Part shown: positions 1 to 10,935 of the stretch, piece after piece
How the letters are laid out: each line of letters begins with the position of its first letter
Numbering within the stretch: position 1 is the stretch's first letter
Position numbers and translations under genes: made by a program
Assembly: GCF_040954645.1 (NCBI RefSeq)
Contig: NC_092810.1
Coordinates: 12,758,377-12,822,376 of the forward strand
DNA: 64,000 bases
Direction: 5' to 3'
DNA from: Diabrotica undecimpunctata
Taxonomy: Eukaryota; Arthropoda; Insecta; Coleoptera; Chrysomelidae
Notes under the pieces: model-generated
What the model saw: the letters and a program-made list of their open reading frames with translations, nothing else
Told to the model about the DNA's origin: nothing
Databases searched by the model: none

Positions 1-62
1 TCTTAGTTGTCTCCTTATTGGAAACCTTATATACACACTTAAATTCAATAGAAATTATTAAT

Positions 63-397
63 ATCATTTATTTTATCAAATATGGCGTGGAGTCATGGAC
101 TTTAACTGAAGCATCAGTGAAGAGACTCAAAGCATTTGAGATGTGGTGCTATAGACGCATTTTGAGGATTCCTTGGATAGACAGAGTTACCAACGAAGAA
201 GTACTACATAGAATGGGTAAAGAGCGCGTAAAGTGCATGGGAAAAGAGGTCCAGGACAAAGAAGAATATCCTGGCTGCATAACCTGCGAAAATGGTTTAA
301 CTTAATCACTACTGGACTTTTCAGGGTAGCAGTCAACAAAGTCAGAATAGCCATGTTAGTATCCAACATCCGTAACGGATAGGCACCATAAGAAGAA
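63..397 (+). pseudogene. RTE-like LINE 3' end (AAG-tail family), 5'-truncated
   Basis: This is the C-terminal end of an APE-type LINE reverse-transcriptase polyprotein. The reading starts near KYGVESWTLTE and runs through RRILRIPW and RVTNEEVLHRM. After about 235 the frame shifts, and GKRGPGQRRISWL and VRIAMLVSNIRNG can be read. Compared with the sister copy at 35360-35674, about 35 codons are deleted between these blocks. The protein ends at TAG 379-381, then a short 3' UTR ends in AAGAAGAAG. The stem-loop ATCCG-TAA-CGGAT lies at 368-380. Upstream EN and RT domains are absent, as expected from 5' truncation during target-primed reverse transcription. Sister copies lie at 6661-6906, 13060-13520 (minus) and 35360-35674. 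Confidence 0.8.
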
Positions 398-1647
398 GAT
401 TTTATCAAAAGGAATTAAATATTAAATATTGCAATTATTCTAATCCTAGTATATTTAAATCATACTAAAAACAAGAATCGAGAATTTTATTTTTTATTGT
501 CTCCTTTGTAACTTAAACCAACTTTTAACAATTTAACAAACAAATCTGATTGAATTTGCATAATTTTATAATAATGAAATGTTTGAAATTTAATATGTAA
601 TATGGCATTTAATACGAAAAACCCATACATTCTTGTCACAAAAGAAAACGACTGACCTTTGCTGATAAATCGACAATGTCTGCATACGCAAAATTTTTCC
701 TTCCTGGAGTGTGTTGTAACCAAAAGAACTCGTCCACGTTCCCCAACAATGTGTTTCTGCTACTCTGCAAATTCTGCTCTCCTTCTTGTTCACTACTTGC
801 CACAGTGCTCGTTCCTATCTTATCCTAATGCAATTCTCCACCTTTTTTTTAATCACTTCTACTTTTTATGACCCAAGGATCTCTTTTATCTCGGTGTCAC
901 AAATTCAAAAAACTTTTCCTCGTTACTTACACAAGTGGACACATCAGACTTCAAGGAGTTTTCAAAGGAACCTCTTTACTTGGTCTATTACCCGTTCCAC
1001 TATTGTGCTAATAACACTTGTAACTTTTAACACAACCTGCGGTACTTTTCCAACACACGGTCTTTAAAACTGGATTTCTCCTTTCGATCGAACCAACACA
1101 ACTCGCCAAAATCTATTCATTCATTCTAGACATCGGCTCGTTCTCCCCTTCCATCATTATTTTTCATCCAATCAAAAAAAAAACTTTCAACCATACCATA
1201 TAATTTACCAAATTCAACCTCTCTTGTAGTTCTAAAAAAATTCTCAGACTTTCGTATTTGCTTGTTTTTTGTGGAGTTCCAAGAATAAATAAAATTTCCA
1301 ATACCTTTATAACCACAACTTAATTCTATACTTTCCAAAAATTGTGTTATCTATTTTTAAGAAGTTAATACAAAAGAATATTTTAAAAGCTGTCTACTTT
1401 ATACAATAATCGCTATTTGAAATATATACGGGTTACTGAATTTTCCGCCCTATAAATGGCTATCCGAATAATCTCTTATTGTTGTGACTCCTTACCAAAC
1501 ATTCATATTTCGGCGAAAACACTTTCTTAAAACTAGTTCTAATTATTTTTACAAGTTTTGTCATATACAGGGCATTGAAAATTTACATGATTGTGGTCTA
1601 TGAAATTGCAATTTTTATTTTATTTTTGATTTCAAATAGGAACATAG

Positions 1648-1650
<3 letters not shown>
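398..1650. other. AT-rich stretch without recognisable features
   Basis: Several open frames below 100 codons occur on both strands, but none shows a family motif, biased codon use or support from another copy in the window. I see nothing functional here. Confidence 0.6.

Positions 1651-1722
<72 letters not shown>
1651..1722. repeat. (TA)n microsatellite
   Basis: An uninterrupted TA run of about 36 units. Elsewhere in the window such runs are LINE 3' tails, but no LINE protein borders this one, so its origin is open. The Ile-Tyr repeat frames across it are artefacts. Confidence 0.95.
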
Positions 1723-1724
<2 letters not shown>

Positions 1725-3058
1725 TATACACATATATGTATAATTAAAGAAGAAATGGTACATGGTGTGTTTAATGGTGTGGCTTTCAAAAAATCTTGAA
1801 CGTGGCCCCTAGCACATGTTTCAAAAGAACGAATATCCATACCCTAACGTAATCAAATGATGCATACAATTTCTCTACATTCATTCATATACCTATTATA
1901 TTACAGGCTTTAGTTTACTTCAATTTCAGTATTTTAAAATATTCATTTATTTTAGTTACAGTATGTATAAATACTACAATTATACAAAAAATACTTCGTA
2001 AATATTTTTTTCATGATATTGAATTAATTATAAGTGTCAAATATATAATAAAATTACTATAAAGGGTCTCTTTTTTGCTTATATATCTGTACTATTATTC
2101 TAATGTACCATTTATAACTTATGTATAGTACATCCACTAATAATTTTCCAACATAAACATGCCTCATTCTGGTATCAAAGAGACCGCCTTTCAAATCAAG
2201 GTTGTCAGACATATTTCCTAAAATTCCTAAGGTTATATTTAAAAAATATTCTCTATTCTCTATTCGTTATTATTCAATTGCTAGTCAACGAACGACACTC
2301 TTAAAAAATAATATGAACATATTCTCAAAAAATATATCTATAAATTAATTAACTAGGCACTAATATTTCCATGGACTCTTCACTAATGAATTAAAGCAAC
2401 CGTGAACTTTGTATTATTACTTATACTCTAAGTAATTTTCGAATATCGGCAACATTGTAGTCTGGAGAGAATTTGAACATTCCGTTCATATCACGTTGCC
2501 ATGTTGGTGAATTTAGCGCTAATACTTTTATAGATATAATGATCGACTTTTAAGAAATCAGACAACTTTTAAGAATCCAAGTTCTCAAAAACGGTTTCAA
2601 GAATTGTATTATTTTTTTCCAAATTTCACTAATTTTATACCTTACGTGGAAACATGAAAAATTGCAGATATATTAATATGGTATTAAAGTTATAAATATT
2701 CACTAATTTTAAACTCATGCATTATGGCAACAGCGAAGCGCAAAGCTATAAATTTTTAATGAACACCTGTTTGTCTGGGTATGTGACACCCTAAAATATT
2801 TCCTTTTGCAGAGGCGGAGGTTTATTATAATGTAAGTAATAGGATAATAAGTGTCCAATATCAAATCTTTAGAATTCATATCCGAAATTGGACAGTATAA
2901 TTTTATCACCCAGTAGACCGAATGAATCTATTTGTTATTAAATACACACACGTAGTTAATTAGGTTACATACACATTTGGTCAATTATCAATAATATAAT
3001 TTGGACATCAGTCAAAAGTGCTGACAAAGTTAAACTATTTACATAAATTAAATACACA
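1723..3058. other. AT-rich stretch without recognisable features
   Basis: No motif-bearing frame, inverted repeat or RNA gene was recognised. Confidence 0.6.
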
Positions 3059-3326
3059 TGTCACGCGAGGTCCGCGAAAATATTGACCCAATTAAAGTTT
3101 ATATAAAACTAAGATCTCTTGCCTAGAGAGGCATTCAATCAATATTCACTCAACGAACTTGATAGTCTTCAACGATCAACTTCATCAGTCTCTACTCAAA
3201 GTAATCCCGGGTCTACACCCATAGTGTACGTCTCTACAATAAACTCTGCTACTATTATTTGGTGTTTCCATTACAACTGAACGAACATCTTCACTGAGCC
3301 AACGAAGGGGATTTGTTCAATAAGGT
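3059..3326 (+). promoter_or_regulatory. LTR-like or promoter-like segment (uncertain)
   Basis: The stretch opens TGTCACGCGAGG, has a TATA-like TTTATATAAAACT near 3100, a CAATAAACT polyadenylation-like signal near 3237, and a TTACA at 3271-3275 that could close a 217-bp LTR. A good splice-donor sequence AAG|GTAAGT follows at about 3325. This order resembles an insect Gypsy-type LTR with a leader, or a Pol II promoter with a non-coding first exon. No second LTR, clear primer-binding site or 5-bp flanking duplication was seen. Confidence 0.25.
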
Positions 3327-3376
3327 AAGTAATAATATTTTTCTAGGATGGCATTTTTTAAGATGCATCAACTTCT

Positions 3377-4174
3377 GTGTTATCAATAAATAATGACAAG
3401 TATGTTAATGACAGCTCCGAATTAAAAAATAAAGATTTGCACGTACAATCCCAAAGAATAGTTTTAAATATGTATGAGTGTTTGAAAAAAGAAAATATTG
3501 GGATGGCTGATAATGCAATTGTTCTAATTGTATCTAATGTATTGCTATTGTCGGCCAAAAATATAACAAAGTCTTCTGCCGATTATCACGAAGATATGAC
3601 AGCCGATTTATTTGAAAAGTGGTTTGTTGAACAACTCTTGCCCAATATTCCGCCGAATTCAGTGATTGCTATGGATAATGCGTCGTATCATTCCCGCATA
3701 TTAAATAAAATACCTAATAATAACACGAAAAAGGACGAAATTTTAAAATTTATGCAACTTAAAAACATCACTGTTCCTAAAAAGATTCCAGTAAAGAAAG
3801 AATTAATTAGAATGATCAAAAGTCGGAATTTTAAAAACGAATACGTTAATGACACCATTTGCAGCAGGCACGGCCATACTCTTTTGCGATTACCCTCACA
3901 CTATTGCATTTTTAATCCAATTGAAATGGTTTGGGGTACCGTAAAAAGACGATAGCGAAAATATAATCAGTCACCAACATTAAGCGCAATGGCCATTGAG
4001 AATATTCGAGAAATAATTAGTGGCATTAATAGCGATGTGTGGAAAAATTGCGAAGCTCATGTTGTAAAAATAGAAAACGAATATCCTGTTTTACCGGGAA
4101 TAGCACCAATAGTTATCCAACCTGGGAACGATTCGACTTCAGAAGATTCTGACGATTCTTTTCAGTCCTTCTAA
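3377..4174 (+). pseudogene. IS630-Tc1-mariner transposase, DD82E type, internally deleted
   Basis: The frame holds a short helix-turn-helix-like segment (SQRIVLNMYECLKK), then jumps to DYHEDMTADLFEKWF, the second catalytic Asp in MDNASYHSR, and the third acidic residue in FNPIEMVW. I count 82 residues between that Asp and Glu, as in the better-preserved relative at 58917-60257. The middle of the gene, with the first catalytic Asp (YLDET in the relative), is missing through deletion. A TAG at 3953-3955 interrupts the frame just after VKRR; the same frame continues from 3989 to an acidic Ser/Asp/Glu tail (STSEDSDDSFQSF), which the relative also has. It cannot encode an active transposase. Its terminal inverted repeats were not identified. 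Confidence 0.8.
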
Positions 4175-5900
4175 TTAATTTCTTTACAGCTATCGCGATG
4201 CATCTTGAACACTAGTATTCATTATTATACAGTGTGTCGCATTTAAGATGAAGACACCTCTATATATCAGCTACTAAAATACATACAGATTTGACATTTT
4301 GCACAGTCATACATGTTGATAGTGCACATTTGTTTAAGATAGTCATCTGAAATTTAAATTTTAAACGCGGCTTACTGCGAATCCACAAACAGGGTAAATT
4401 TTCGATATTTTGCTTCGCGTTAGAGAAATCGGAAAAACTTATTTGGAAAAGTTGTTCCACTTATTGTAACCGCACATACCAAATTTCATGACAAAATTCG
4501 CAATTTTAGTTTTTCAGTATTATTTGTAATCTCGATCCTAAATCTACAATTGGCTGTCTAAAGATGCATCTCGGGACAGCCAACTGTCCGTTTTAGAATC
4601 CTGACTACAAGAGCCGGAAACAATTCAAATTCAAAAGATCACCTTTTTCTGCTACGGAAAATATTGCTCCGATTTCTCACCAAAATCAATGTTGAGACTT
4701 TAGTTTAGATACTCTTGAATCTCAAAAATACTCATTTACATATTTTTCAAGCCTCGAAAATGCATATTAGGTATCGCATTTTTCGGATTTTAAATCGCCT
4801 ATATCTCCAAAACTATTAACTTTTGAGAAAAATGACATAGATCTTATTTAGAGTCACCCAAAAACCTAAAAAATATTTTTTGGAGCCCAAAAAATGTGAT
4901 ATTTTGAATTTGTTTAAAAAATTGTTAAAACAATTTCTGCCCAAAAATTGAGAAATTTTCCTGAATATAATTATGTAAAAATTGTTAAAAATTATATGAT
5001 TTTTCTTAAAATATGCTTTTGATAACTGATCCCTTTTCTTAATTTCCACGCCAATGGTCGGCATTGGCATCAAAGAATCTCAAAAGCCGACGCTTGACAA
5101 ACTGACATTGGAAAAAGTATACCATTTTGTTAAAATCAGTAGCATATCTAAGTTTTAAATAATATATCTGATTCTGTTTCCTGTATTCAAATTTGTTACA
5201 TAAAACATGTTGAAGAGTTCATTGGCTATTCGGTTGATCATACGGTAGTGTCATGGAATGTACTTAAAGTTTTATTGGAGTTTTTGTTACAAAGAACTAT
5301 CTTCCGTTTACTGCTTACTTAATTTTATGTGTTTGTATTTTTTTTTGCTTTATTTTGTAATGCCGATTACAGATGTATAAAATTATTAGCCATTTTCTAT
5401 AGGTATATTGTTATTAAAATTAATGATTTCATCGTCCATGCTTATCAATTTTTTGAATAGTAATTATAGCTGGAAATGAATATTATATCATTATCATTTG
5501 TAATTTAGTAATTGATTCTCTCTCTACCTCTCCCCCTCTCTCTCTTTCTCTCTGTTTATTAATTTTAATTACTATATTAATGGGAATAAGCCACAATTGA
5601 AGTTTAAAATAGCTTTATTAACGTTTAATTTCCACTTCGAAAATCGTCCTTAAAATACAAACATTAATAAATTAAACAAATTTTGTTTTTTGTTACTTGG
5701 TGAAAAGAAAAATGAGGATTTTTTTATCTTAATGTAATTAAACTAAACAATCAAGAAAAAAAATTAAAATATTTTTTTTTTGTAAAAAACTGGGTGTTGC
5801 GTAGACACATCACCGGTCAATGCCGTGTACTATATGTGGTGTTTCTAAAAGTAGCCAATATGAAGGTAGACGTTACATTTTTTGCAGGTCTAAATTATCT
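4175..5900. other. AT-rich stretch, no coding features; CT-rich tract at 5517-5554
   Basis: A possible mariner-like end (CAGTGTGTCGCATTTAAG) sits near 4235 but has no visible partner. A pyrimidine-rich CTCTCT tract occupies 5517-5554. Nothing else is recognisable. Confidence 0.5.
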
Positions 5901-5919
5901 GACTGACAAATTTGACATC

Positions 5920-6660
5920 TTCAAACTCCAGGACCGGATAATATCACAAACAGAGCCCTAAAAAATCTGCCTGCGAAAGCAATCGTATACATTACGAACA
6001 TCATAAAAAGCATGCTTAAATTAAAATACTTCTTGGACAGACGGAAGGAAGATCACGTGATTATGATAGCGAAACCTGGAAAAACGGCACTTTTTCACAA
6101 AACTATCGACCTATTAGCTTACTGTCATCAATAAGCAAAATAGCAGAAAGAGTTATCCTAGCCAGACTCAACGAAGAATCCCAAGCTTTTGGGATCTATA
6201 AAAGAAGCTCAGTTCTGATTTAGAACCGAACACTCCTGCGAACTGTAGGTTTTAAGGCTAACATAATTCATCACTAAAGGCTTTAACGAAAAGATGTACA
6301 CAGCAACGGCGTTCCTCGACGTGAGTAAAGGTTTTTGCTAGAGTATGGCATCAAGATCTGCTCTATAAAATAAACAACCTAGGCTATAGTGAGGCGATGA
6401 TATCTCTTCTTGCGTCATACCTGGTAAACAGAAGGTTCAGAGTTCGGATTGGACCAACCCTATCCGAGCTCGAAGCCCTGGAAGCCGGTGTGCCTTAGGG
6501 AGCGGTGCTATCGCCATATTTATAAACTATATCCGCAGCTAACACTCCAACAGACCCCAAAACACTGGTTAGTCTGTACGCGGACGATATAGCCATGTCA
6601 GCTAGCAATAAAGATCCTAACCTAGCTGCCAGCGACCTGCAAAGTGCTCTGAATAGATTC
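5920..6660 (+). pseudogene. Jockey-like LINE reverse transcriptase relic
   Basis: With many frameshifts and stops, the RT blocks appear in order: PDNITNRALKNL, a KPGK and RPISLLSS-like block, VWHQDLLYKINNLGY, LASYLVNRRFRVRIG, GVP-GAVLSPYLY and the catalytic LYADDIAMS. This order matches the palm of a Jockey-clade RT. The copy at 32885-33525 (minus) is the same family and shares the DNITNRALKNL block. The relic ends abruptly at about 6660 where an RTE-like LINE 3' end begins. Confidence 0.75.
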
Positions 6661-6906
6661 TATTTACGATCAAAAAACGAAAACTGCAATACTTGGGACA
6701 AATTACAAGAGGCGAAAGATATGAACTGCTTCGAATAATAATTATGCAAGGGAAAATAGCAAAAAAAAGGTCCACGAAACTCCTGGCTAAAGAATCTACG
6801 GGAATGGTATAGCTGTAGCAACAACGAATTGTTTCGGTCAGCAGTTTCGAAAATACGTATAGCCCTGATGATCGCCAACCTTCGGAACGAAGATGGCACT
6901 TGAAGA
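6661..6906 (+). pseudogene. RTE-like LINE 3' end (AAG-tail family)
   Basis: A 5'-truncated copy of the family at 63-397. It is nearly identical at nucleotide level to 35420-35670, from FTIKKRKLQYF-like codons to the 3' UTR. It has a short frame-breaking insertion, so the opposite strand looks longer open. The stem-loop CTTCG-GAA-CGAAG is at 6880-6892 and the tail is AAGAAGAAAAAG. It abuts the Jockey relic, which suggests insertion into it. Confidence 0.8.
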
Positions 6907-7288
6907 AGAAAAAGTTTTAATACATTCATTAAGCTATGTATTTTAATATTACTCCACCAATAATTTTATATATTTTAGCTGTCCAACCACTGTAACAACT
7001 TATCATCGTTCTAGCATTCTATCATTTTGTAATACCCATTAATATAATTAACCTCACCGACACATTTATCGAGATATTTGGTTTTAAAAATGACAATTAC
7101 GTGATTAAAATTTCTGTTGGTGTGATAAGTTTCTATCATTTGTGATATAGTGTTTACGGGTCAAAAAACATGTTAAACAAAAAACTGTATAAAGACTATA
7201 GAAAGATTAAATGCATAAAACCGTATATATGTACATGAATAATCTGATAATATAAATAAATGAAAATTATATACATATATGTACCGGG
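6907..7288. other. AT-rich spacer
   Basis: No coding, RNA or repeat structure recognised. Confidence 0.5.
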
Positions 7289-7918
7289 GGTGGTCCAATA
7301 AGCCGATCTCTCGGCTATATATCAGAAACAATTCATGTTATAACTTCAGGAGAAAAAATTCCTTAGTAAAAGTGGCCATTTTGTTACGAATTTAATCCAG
7401 TTTCATTATAATTTACAATAAATAGGTGTTTCCAATAAATTTTTGAAGAAAAACAAATTTTAATTTTTTCTGTTCGAAAGTACCCTCTACCTATGACAAT
7501 TAAAACTAAATGCAATTATTTTATAGTAGATGTAAATTAAATCATCCACACTCTTTCTAATGACACAATTTCGTTAAAATCAGTTGATCCAAACCAAAGT
7601 TATAGGTATTTATCCACAAATACTTTCACACTCTCCCCCACCCTTTATTTGAAAAAAATAATAAAATTACTTAAACAGCTTTGTGCAGAATTTAGGCCTC
7701 TTTCTAGTTTACTTATTTAACACTTGGTATAATTTAGCATATTTCTCAAAAAACTGGTTTTCAAAGTTTTCTTCACAGGTTGCTCCCCCTAGCGGTTAAC
7801 ACAGAAACTTATTTCCAGCGATTTCTCTTGGCCACTTTTACTAAGGAATTTTTTCTCCTAAAGTTATAACATGAATAGTTTCTGATATAAAGCCGAGAGA
7901 TCGGCTTATTGGACCACC
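7289..7918. mobile_element. MITE with about 95-bp terminal inverted repeats
   Basis: The left end GGTGGTCCAATAAGCCGATC is the reverse complement of the right end, which closes with GATCGGCTTATTGGACCACC at 7918. The match continues inward for about 95 bp (to about 7381 and from about 7826), through AAAAATTCCTTAGTAAAAG. The interior of about 440 bp is AT-rich and has no transposase frame, so this is a non-autonomous DNA element. A few bases outside each end also match as an inverted repeat (ACCGGG/CCCGGT), so the exact termini and target duplication are uncertain. Confidence 0.85.
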
Positions 7919-8529
7919 CGGTGCATTAATATATAAAAAACTAGAATAAATATATAAAAAAACAAATTTCATACTTTTTAAATTCAGTTTCATAGCGAAT
8001 TAAAAAAAAAATGATTTCCAAAGACGAATGAATTTTGTATATGGGTAGGTACAAGAAATGTGGTAAGTCAGTCAAAATGTAAATTCTTTGGAATATATTT
8101 TATTTTCTGACGACTCAACATTTCATTGCAGTGGATTCGTTTAAAGACATAATTATCATTATCACTCTGATGAAAATATTTATATATTTCTAGTTACTTT
8201 CCAAAAAAAGTAGTCATTGAATATTTGGGGAGCCATTAGTGGATCATATATTAATACAACTTACTTTCACGACAGAACGGTTACCTGTAATTGGTAGTAT
8301 AGATTTTTAACAGATGAGATGCCTGGCTTGTTAGAAAATATTGGCTTGAGAATTAAACAGAAATGTGATCTCAATATGAGGAAACAATACCACACAGTAT
8401 TATAAATGTTGAACATGTGCTAAATAATAACTACAGCGACAGTGGGATCGGATACGATAGTACTAGGAAGTAGCTTCTAAGATCTCCACGACTTACTTCA
8501 TTATAATTTTTTTTGGGCTATATCAAGAA
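7919..8529. other. AT-rich spacer
   Basis: No recognisable features. Confidence 0.5.
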
Positions 8530-8990
8530 CAAGACAACACGTATGCGGAAACGAAATTTAAAATAAACGAGAACTTAAGGAAAGTCAAAGAAGATAATGC
8601 GGAAACTCTAACTATTGATTAAAAATGGGGAAAAATTCAACATGCCCTTGTGTCAGTTGGAAAAGAAACCCTCAAACCACTTGGAGAAAAAACAAAACCT
8701 TGGATGACAGTAGAACTTCTTGAATTTATGGAAGAACGAAAAAAACATAAAGCAAAAGACCTGAATAAATACAAAGAAATTCAGAGAAACATTAGAAGGA
8801 AAATTCGAGAGGCAAAAGAGAGGTGGTTCTCCGACAGATGCAAGGAAATAGAAGATCTGGATAAAAAGTATGATAGCTTTAATTTACATAAAAAAATTAA
8901 AGAAGTGACAAGTTCTAGAAAACGTACAAGAACGAATATCCTAAAAAATGATAAAGGGGAAATTATTACTGATATTGTTGCCGAGAGGGG
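8530..8990 (+). pseudogene. RTE-like LINE fragment, endonuclease-RT linker
   Basis: The frame from 8650 encodes KPWMTVELLEFMEERKKHK, a basic helical stretch with RKIREAKERWFSDRCKEIE, then ILKNDKGEIITD. This is the linker between the endonuclease and reverse transcriptase of RTE-like LINEs; the same arrangement is in the fragment at 62410-63290 (ETWFDEECKQAIQER, then NKKGEIISDMDEI). The fragment starts degenerate near 8530 and stops abruptly at about 8990, where unrelated sequence leads into the stem-loop array. Confidence 0.7.
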
Positions 8991-9094
8991 GCATTTGGGC
9001 CTGTAGGACCCATCGCCGGCTCTTCGGACTTTTTCCTGTCTCCGGAATTGGAACGGGTGTTTACCATCTTCGTTTGTCGCTAGTGAAATGGGTC

Positions 9095-9185
9095 AGTACT
9101 GTTGCCGTTACAGAATAACCGTTACAGCGACAAGTATCTGTTACAGGTAACGGTTCCAAGGAACAGTTACAAAATAACAGATCAA
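9095..9185 (+). repeat. GTTAC-rich cluster with inverted copies
   Basis: Short motifs CCGTTACAG, ACCGTTACAG, TGTTACAGGTAACGG and CAGTTAC recur within about 80 bp, some as inverted pairs. It lies immediately upstream of the stem-loop array and may belong to the same element. Confidence 0.6.
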
Positions 9186-9213
9186 AAATGGAAAACAGAA
9201 CAGCTAAAATAAT

Positions 9214-9998
9214 CTAAGTATTCCTTGACTTACGGAAGGAATAACTTGGTAAACAATAAAATAAAATGGTATGATAAATGTAGTGCAAAGAATATGTTTC
9301 TAAGTGTTTCTTGACTTACGGAAGAAACAACTTAGAATGAAAAGTAAAAAATATACAAGATCAAAGAATAGAAAAATGCAGAAATATGAGTAAAAATACA
9401 CAAGGTAAAAGAATGCAGAAATGTTCTTAAGTGCTTCTTGACTTACGGAAGAAACAACTTAAGAGAGGAATATAAACAAATGAAATAAGTAAATATAAAA
9501 CAATATGTGAAAATATGTCTAAGTGTTTCTTGACTTACGGAAGAAACAACTTAGAACAGAAAAACAACAAGAGAATCAAATATGCAATAGAAGAATATAA
9601 ATATTTACAAGTGTTTCTTGACTTACGGGAGAAACGACTTGTAATATAGAATAGAAAAAAAATAAAAATGCAAAAATAAGAATACACATATTTACAAGTG
9701 TTTCTTGACTTACAGAAGAAACAACTTGTAATAGAAAATAAGAAAATAAAATGCGGAAAAGATATAGAAATATAGCTAAGTGTTTCTTGACTTACGGAAG
9801 AAACGACTTAGCGTGAAAATGAAAATAACAAGGACAAGTATACGAAATATCAGAAATAAGAGTGCAAATATGGAAATACTTCTAAGTGTTCTTTTGACTT
9901 ACCGGAAAAGAACGACTTAGACACACAATGAAACACAAGTGAAATATCAGAAAAATATTTCTAAGAGTTCTTTAACTTACCGGAAAGAACTACTTAGA
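9214..9998 (+). repeat. Array of nine covarying stem-loops with A-rich spacers
   Basis: Nine units of 35-41 nt start near 9214, 9300, 9426, 9519, 9605, 9694, 9775, 9882 and 9960. Each folds as outer stem, one extra base on the 3' side, inner stem and a conserved loop GACTTACGG (GACTTACAG in unit 6; GACTTACCGG and AACTTACCGG in units 8 and 9). The arms change together: outer CTAAG/CTTAG, ACAAG/CTTGT, CTTAAG/CTTAAG, GCTAAG/CTTAGC; inner TTTCTT/AAGAAA, ATTCCTT/AAGGAAT, GTTCTTTT/AAAAGAAC. The spacers (about 40-90 nt) are A-rich and poorly conserved. No protein frame crosses the array. I do not recognise the family. It could be a structured satellite, part of a non-autonomous element, or a set of protein-binding hairpins. 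Confidence 0.85.
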
Positions 9999-10779
9999 CA
10001 CAAATACAAGAAATATAAACAATCAAAAATAATCAAATAAAATAGTAAATAAATCAATACATGAACAATAGTAATATTCTAACCTGAAAAGGTCTGAATA
10101 TACGACAAATGCTAAAATAAAAAGGTACACAGGAAATCAGAAATAAAACAATAGCTCAAGTTGATACAATAAAGCACCGACTAGGTCTACAGTAAGAAGA
10201 GGCAAGCTCGACTGACCGATGAGAGAAAATCCACCTGCTTTTATGTAAAACAAATCCTTTGTTTTACGTAGCGAAAGTGGAATTTCCCTGCATCGAATCA
10301 ATTAGAAATTTGGATTTGGCCAACCTTGGAATTCCCAAGTATTTTAACCGATATCCAAATTCCTTGATGCGTCGAGGACAATATGATATATATACTATAC
10401 ATAGTTTTTTTCTGAATTTAAATATTAATTATATCTTAAGTAGTAACTTTCCTTGTTTTATTTATTTTACAATACAACTGCCAATTTTTTGAGGTTAGAT
10501 TGCTCATCTTAAACTCAGACAGCAACTTAAGCTGAGAATAACGGGGACTTGAGATTAGGATCGATTCAAGCTGAAAGTTGATCTAAGACTCAATGGTGCA
10601 ACGCGTATGTTTCGTAAGTTGAGCTTAAGGCCCATCTTAAGCTTAAGATATGTTGGTGCAACCAGGCATTGAAGACGCAAAAAGATTAAGAACCGTTTTC
10701 GGTATTTTATTATATACGGGGTGAAACGAAAATGCTACAATTTCATGGCTTGATTATGTGCAGACTATAAAACATCGAA
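9999..10779. other. Non-coding stretch; possible MITE half at 10500-10672
   Basis: Around 10270-10385 lies a loose inverted repeat (AGAAATTTGGA against TCCAAATTCC). From about 10500 there are repeated CTTAAG-type motifs and two GGTGCAAC motifs, ending TTGGTGCAACCAGGC near 10670. This looks like one end of a MITE whose other end is missing. There is no coding sequence. Confidence 0.35.
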
Positions 10780-10925
10780 AAGTTTCCAATTTGGGACATA
10801 TAATAAGAGGTCATAAATATGAGAAAAAGTGATTTTATTAGGTAGGTTAGAAAGAAGAAGAGACCCAGGAAGAGCGTTAGTGGTTGCGATATAATGTCAA
10901 AGTTTGGTGCGGAATTTGAAATGCA
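10780..10925 (+). pseudogene. Small RTE-like LINE remnant (AAG-tail family)
   Basis: The forward frame reads LGHIIRGHKYE, matching FGHITRGKRYE in the copy at 35360-35674, then degenerates. Short and eroded, identified only by this motif. Confidence 0.4.
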
Positions 10926-10935
10926 GTTGAAATTT

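Noticed and set aside
786..1067. 93-codon forward frame
   Set aside because: No motif, no homologous copy in the window, composition like the surrounding AT-rich DNA.
2806..2842. Short exon between TTTTGCAG and GTAAGT
   Set aside because: 35 nt with no coding context; splice-like motifs are expected by chance in this composition.
3358..4206. AAGATGCATC/GATGCATCTT as TIRs of the DD82E copy
   Set aside because: The match is a short, largely self-palindromic motif, and the left copy lies at the start of the coding remnant; it also occurs at 4563, so it is not convincing as an element end.
9214..9998. CRISPR-like array
   Set aside because: Repeats are spaced irregularly (79-126 nt), are long palindromes with varying arms, have A-rich unconserved spacers and lie in animal transposon DNA without cas genes.
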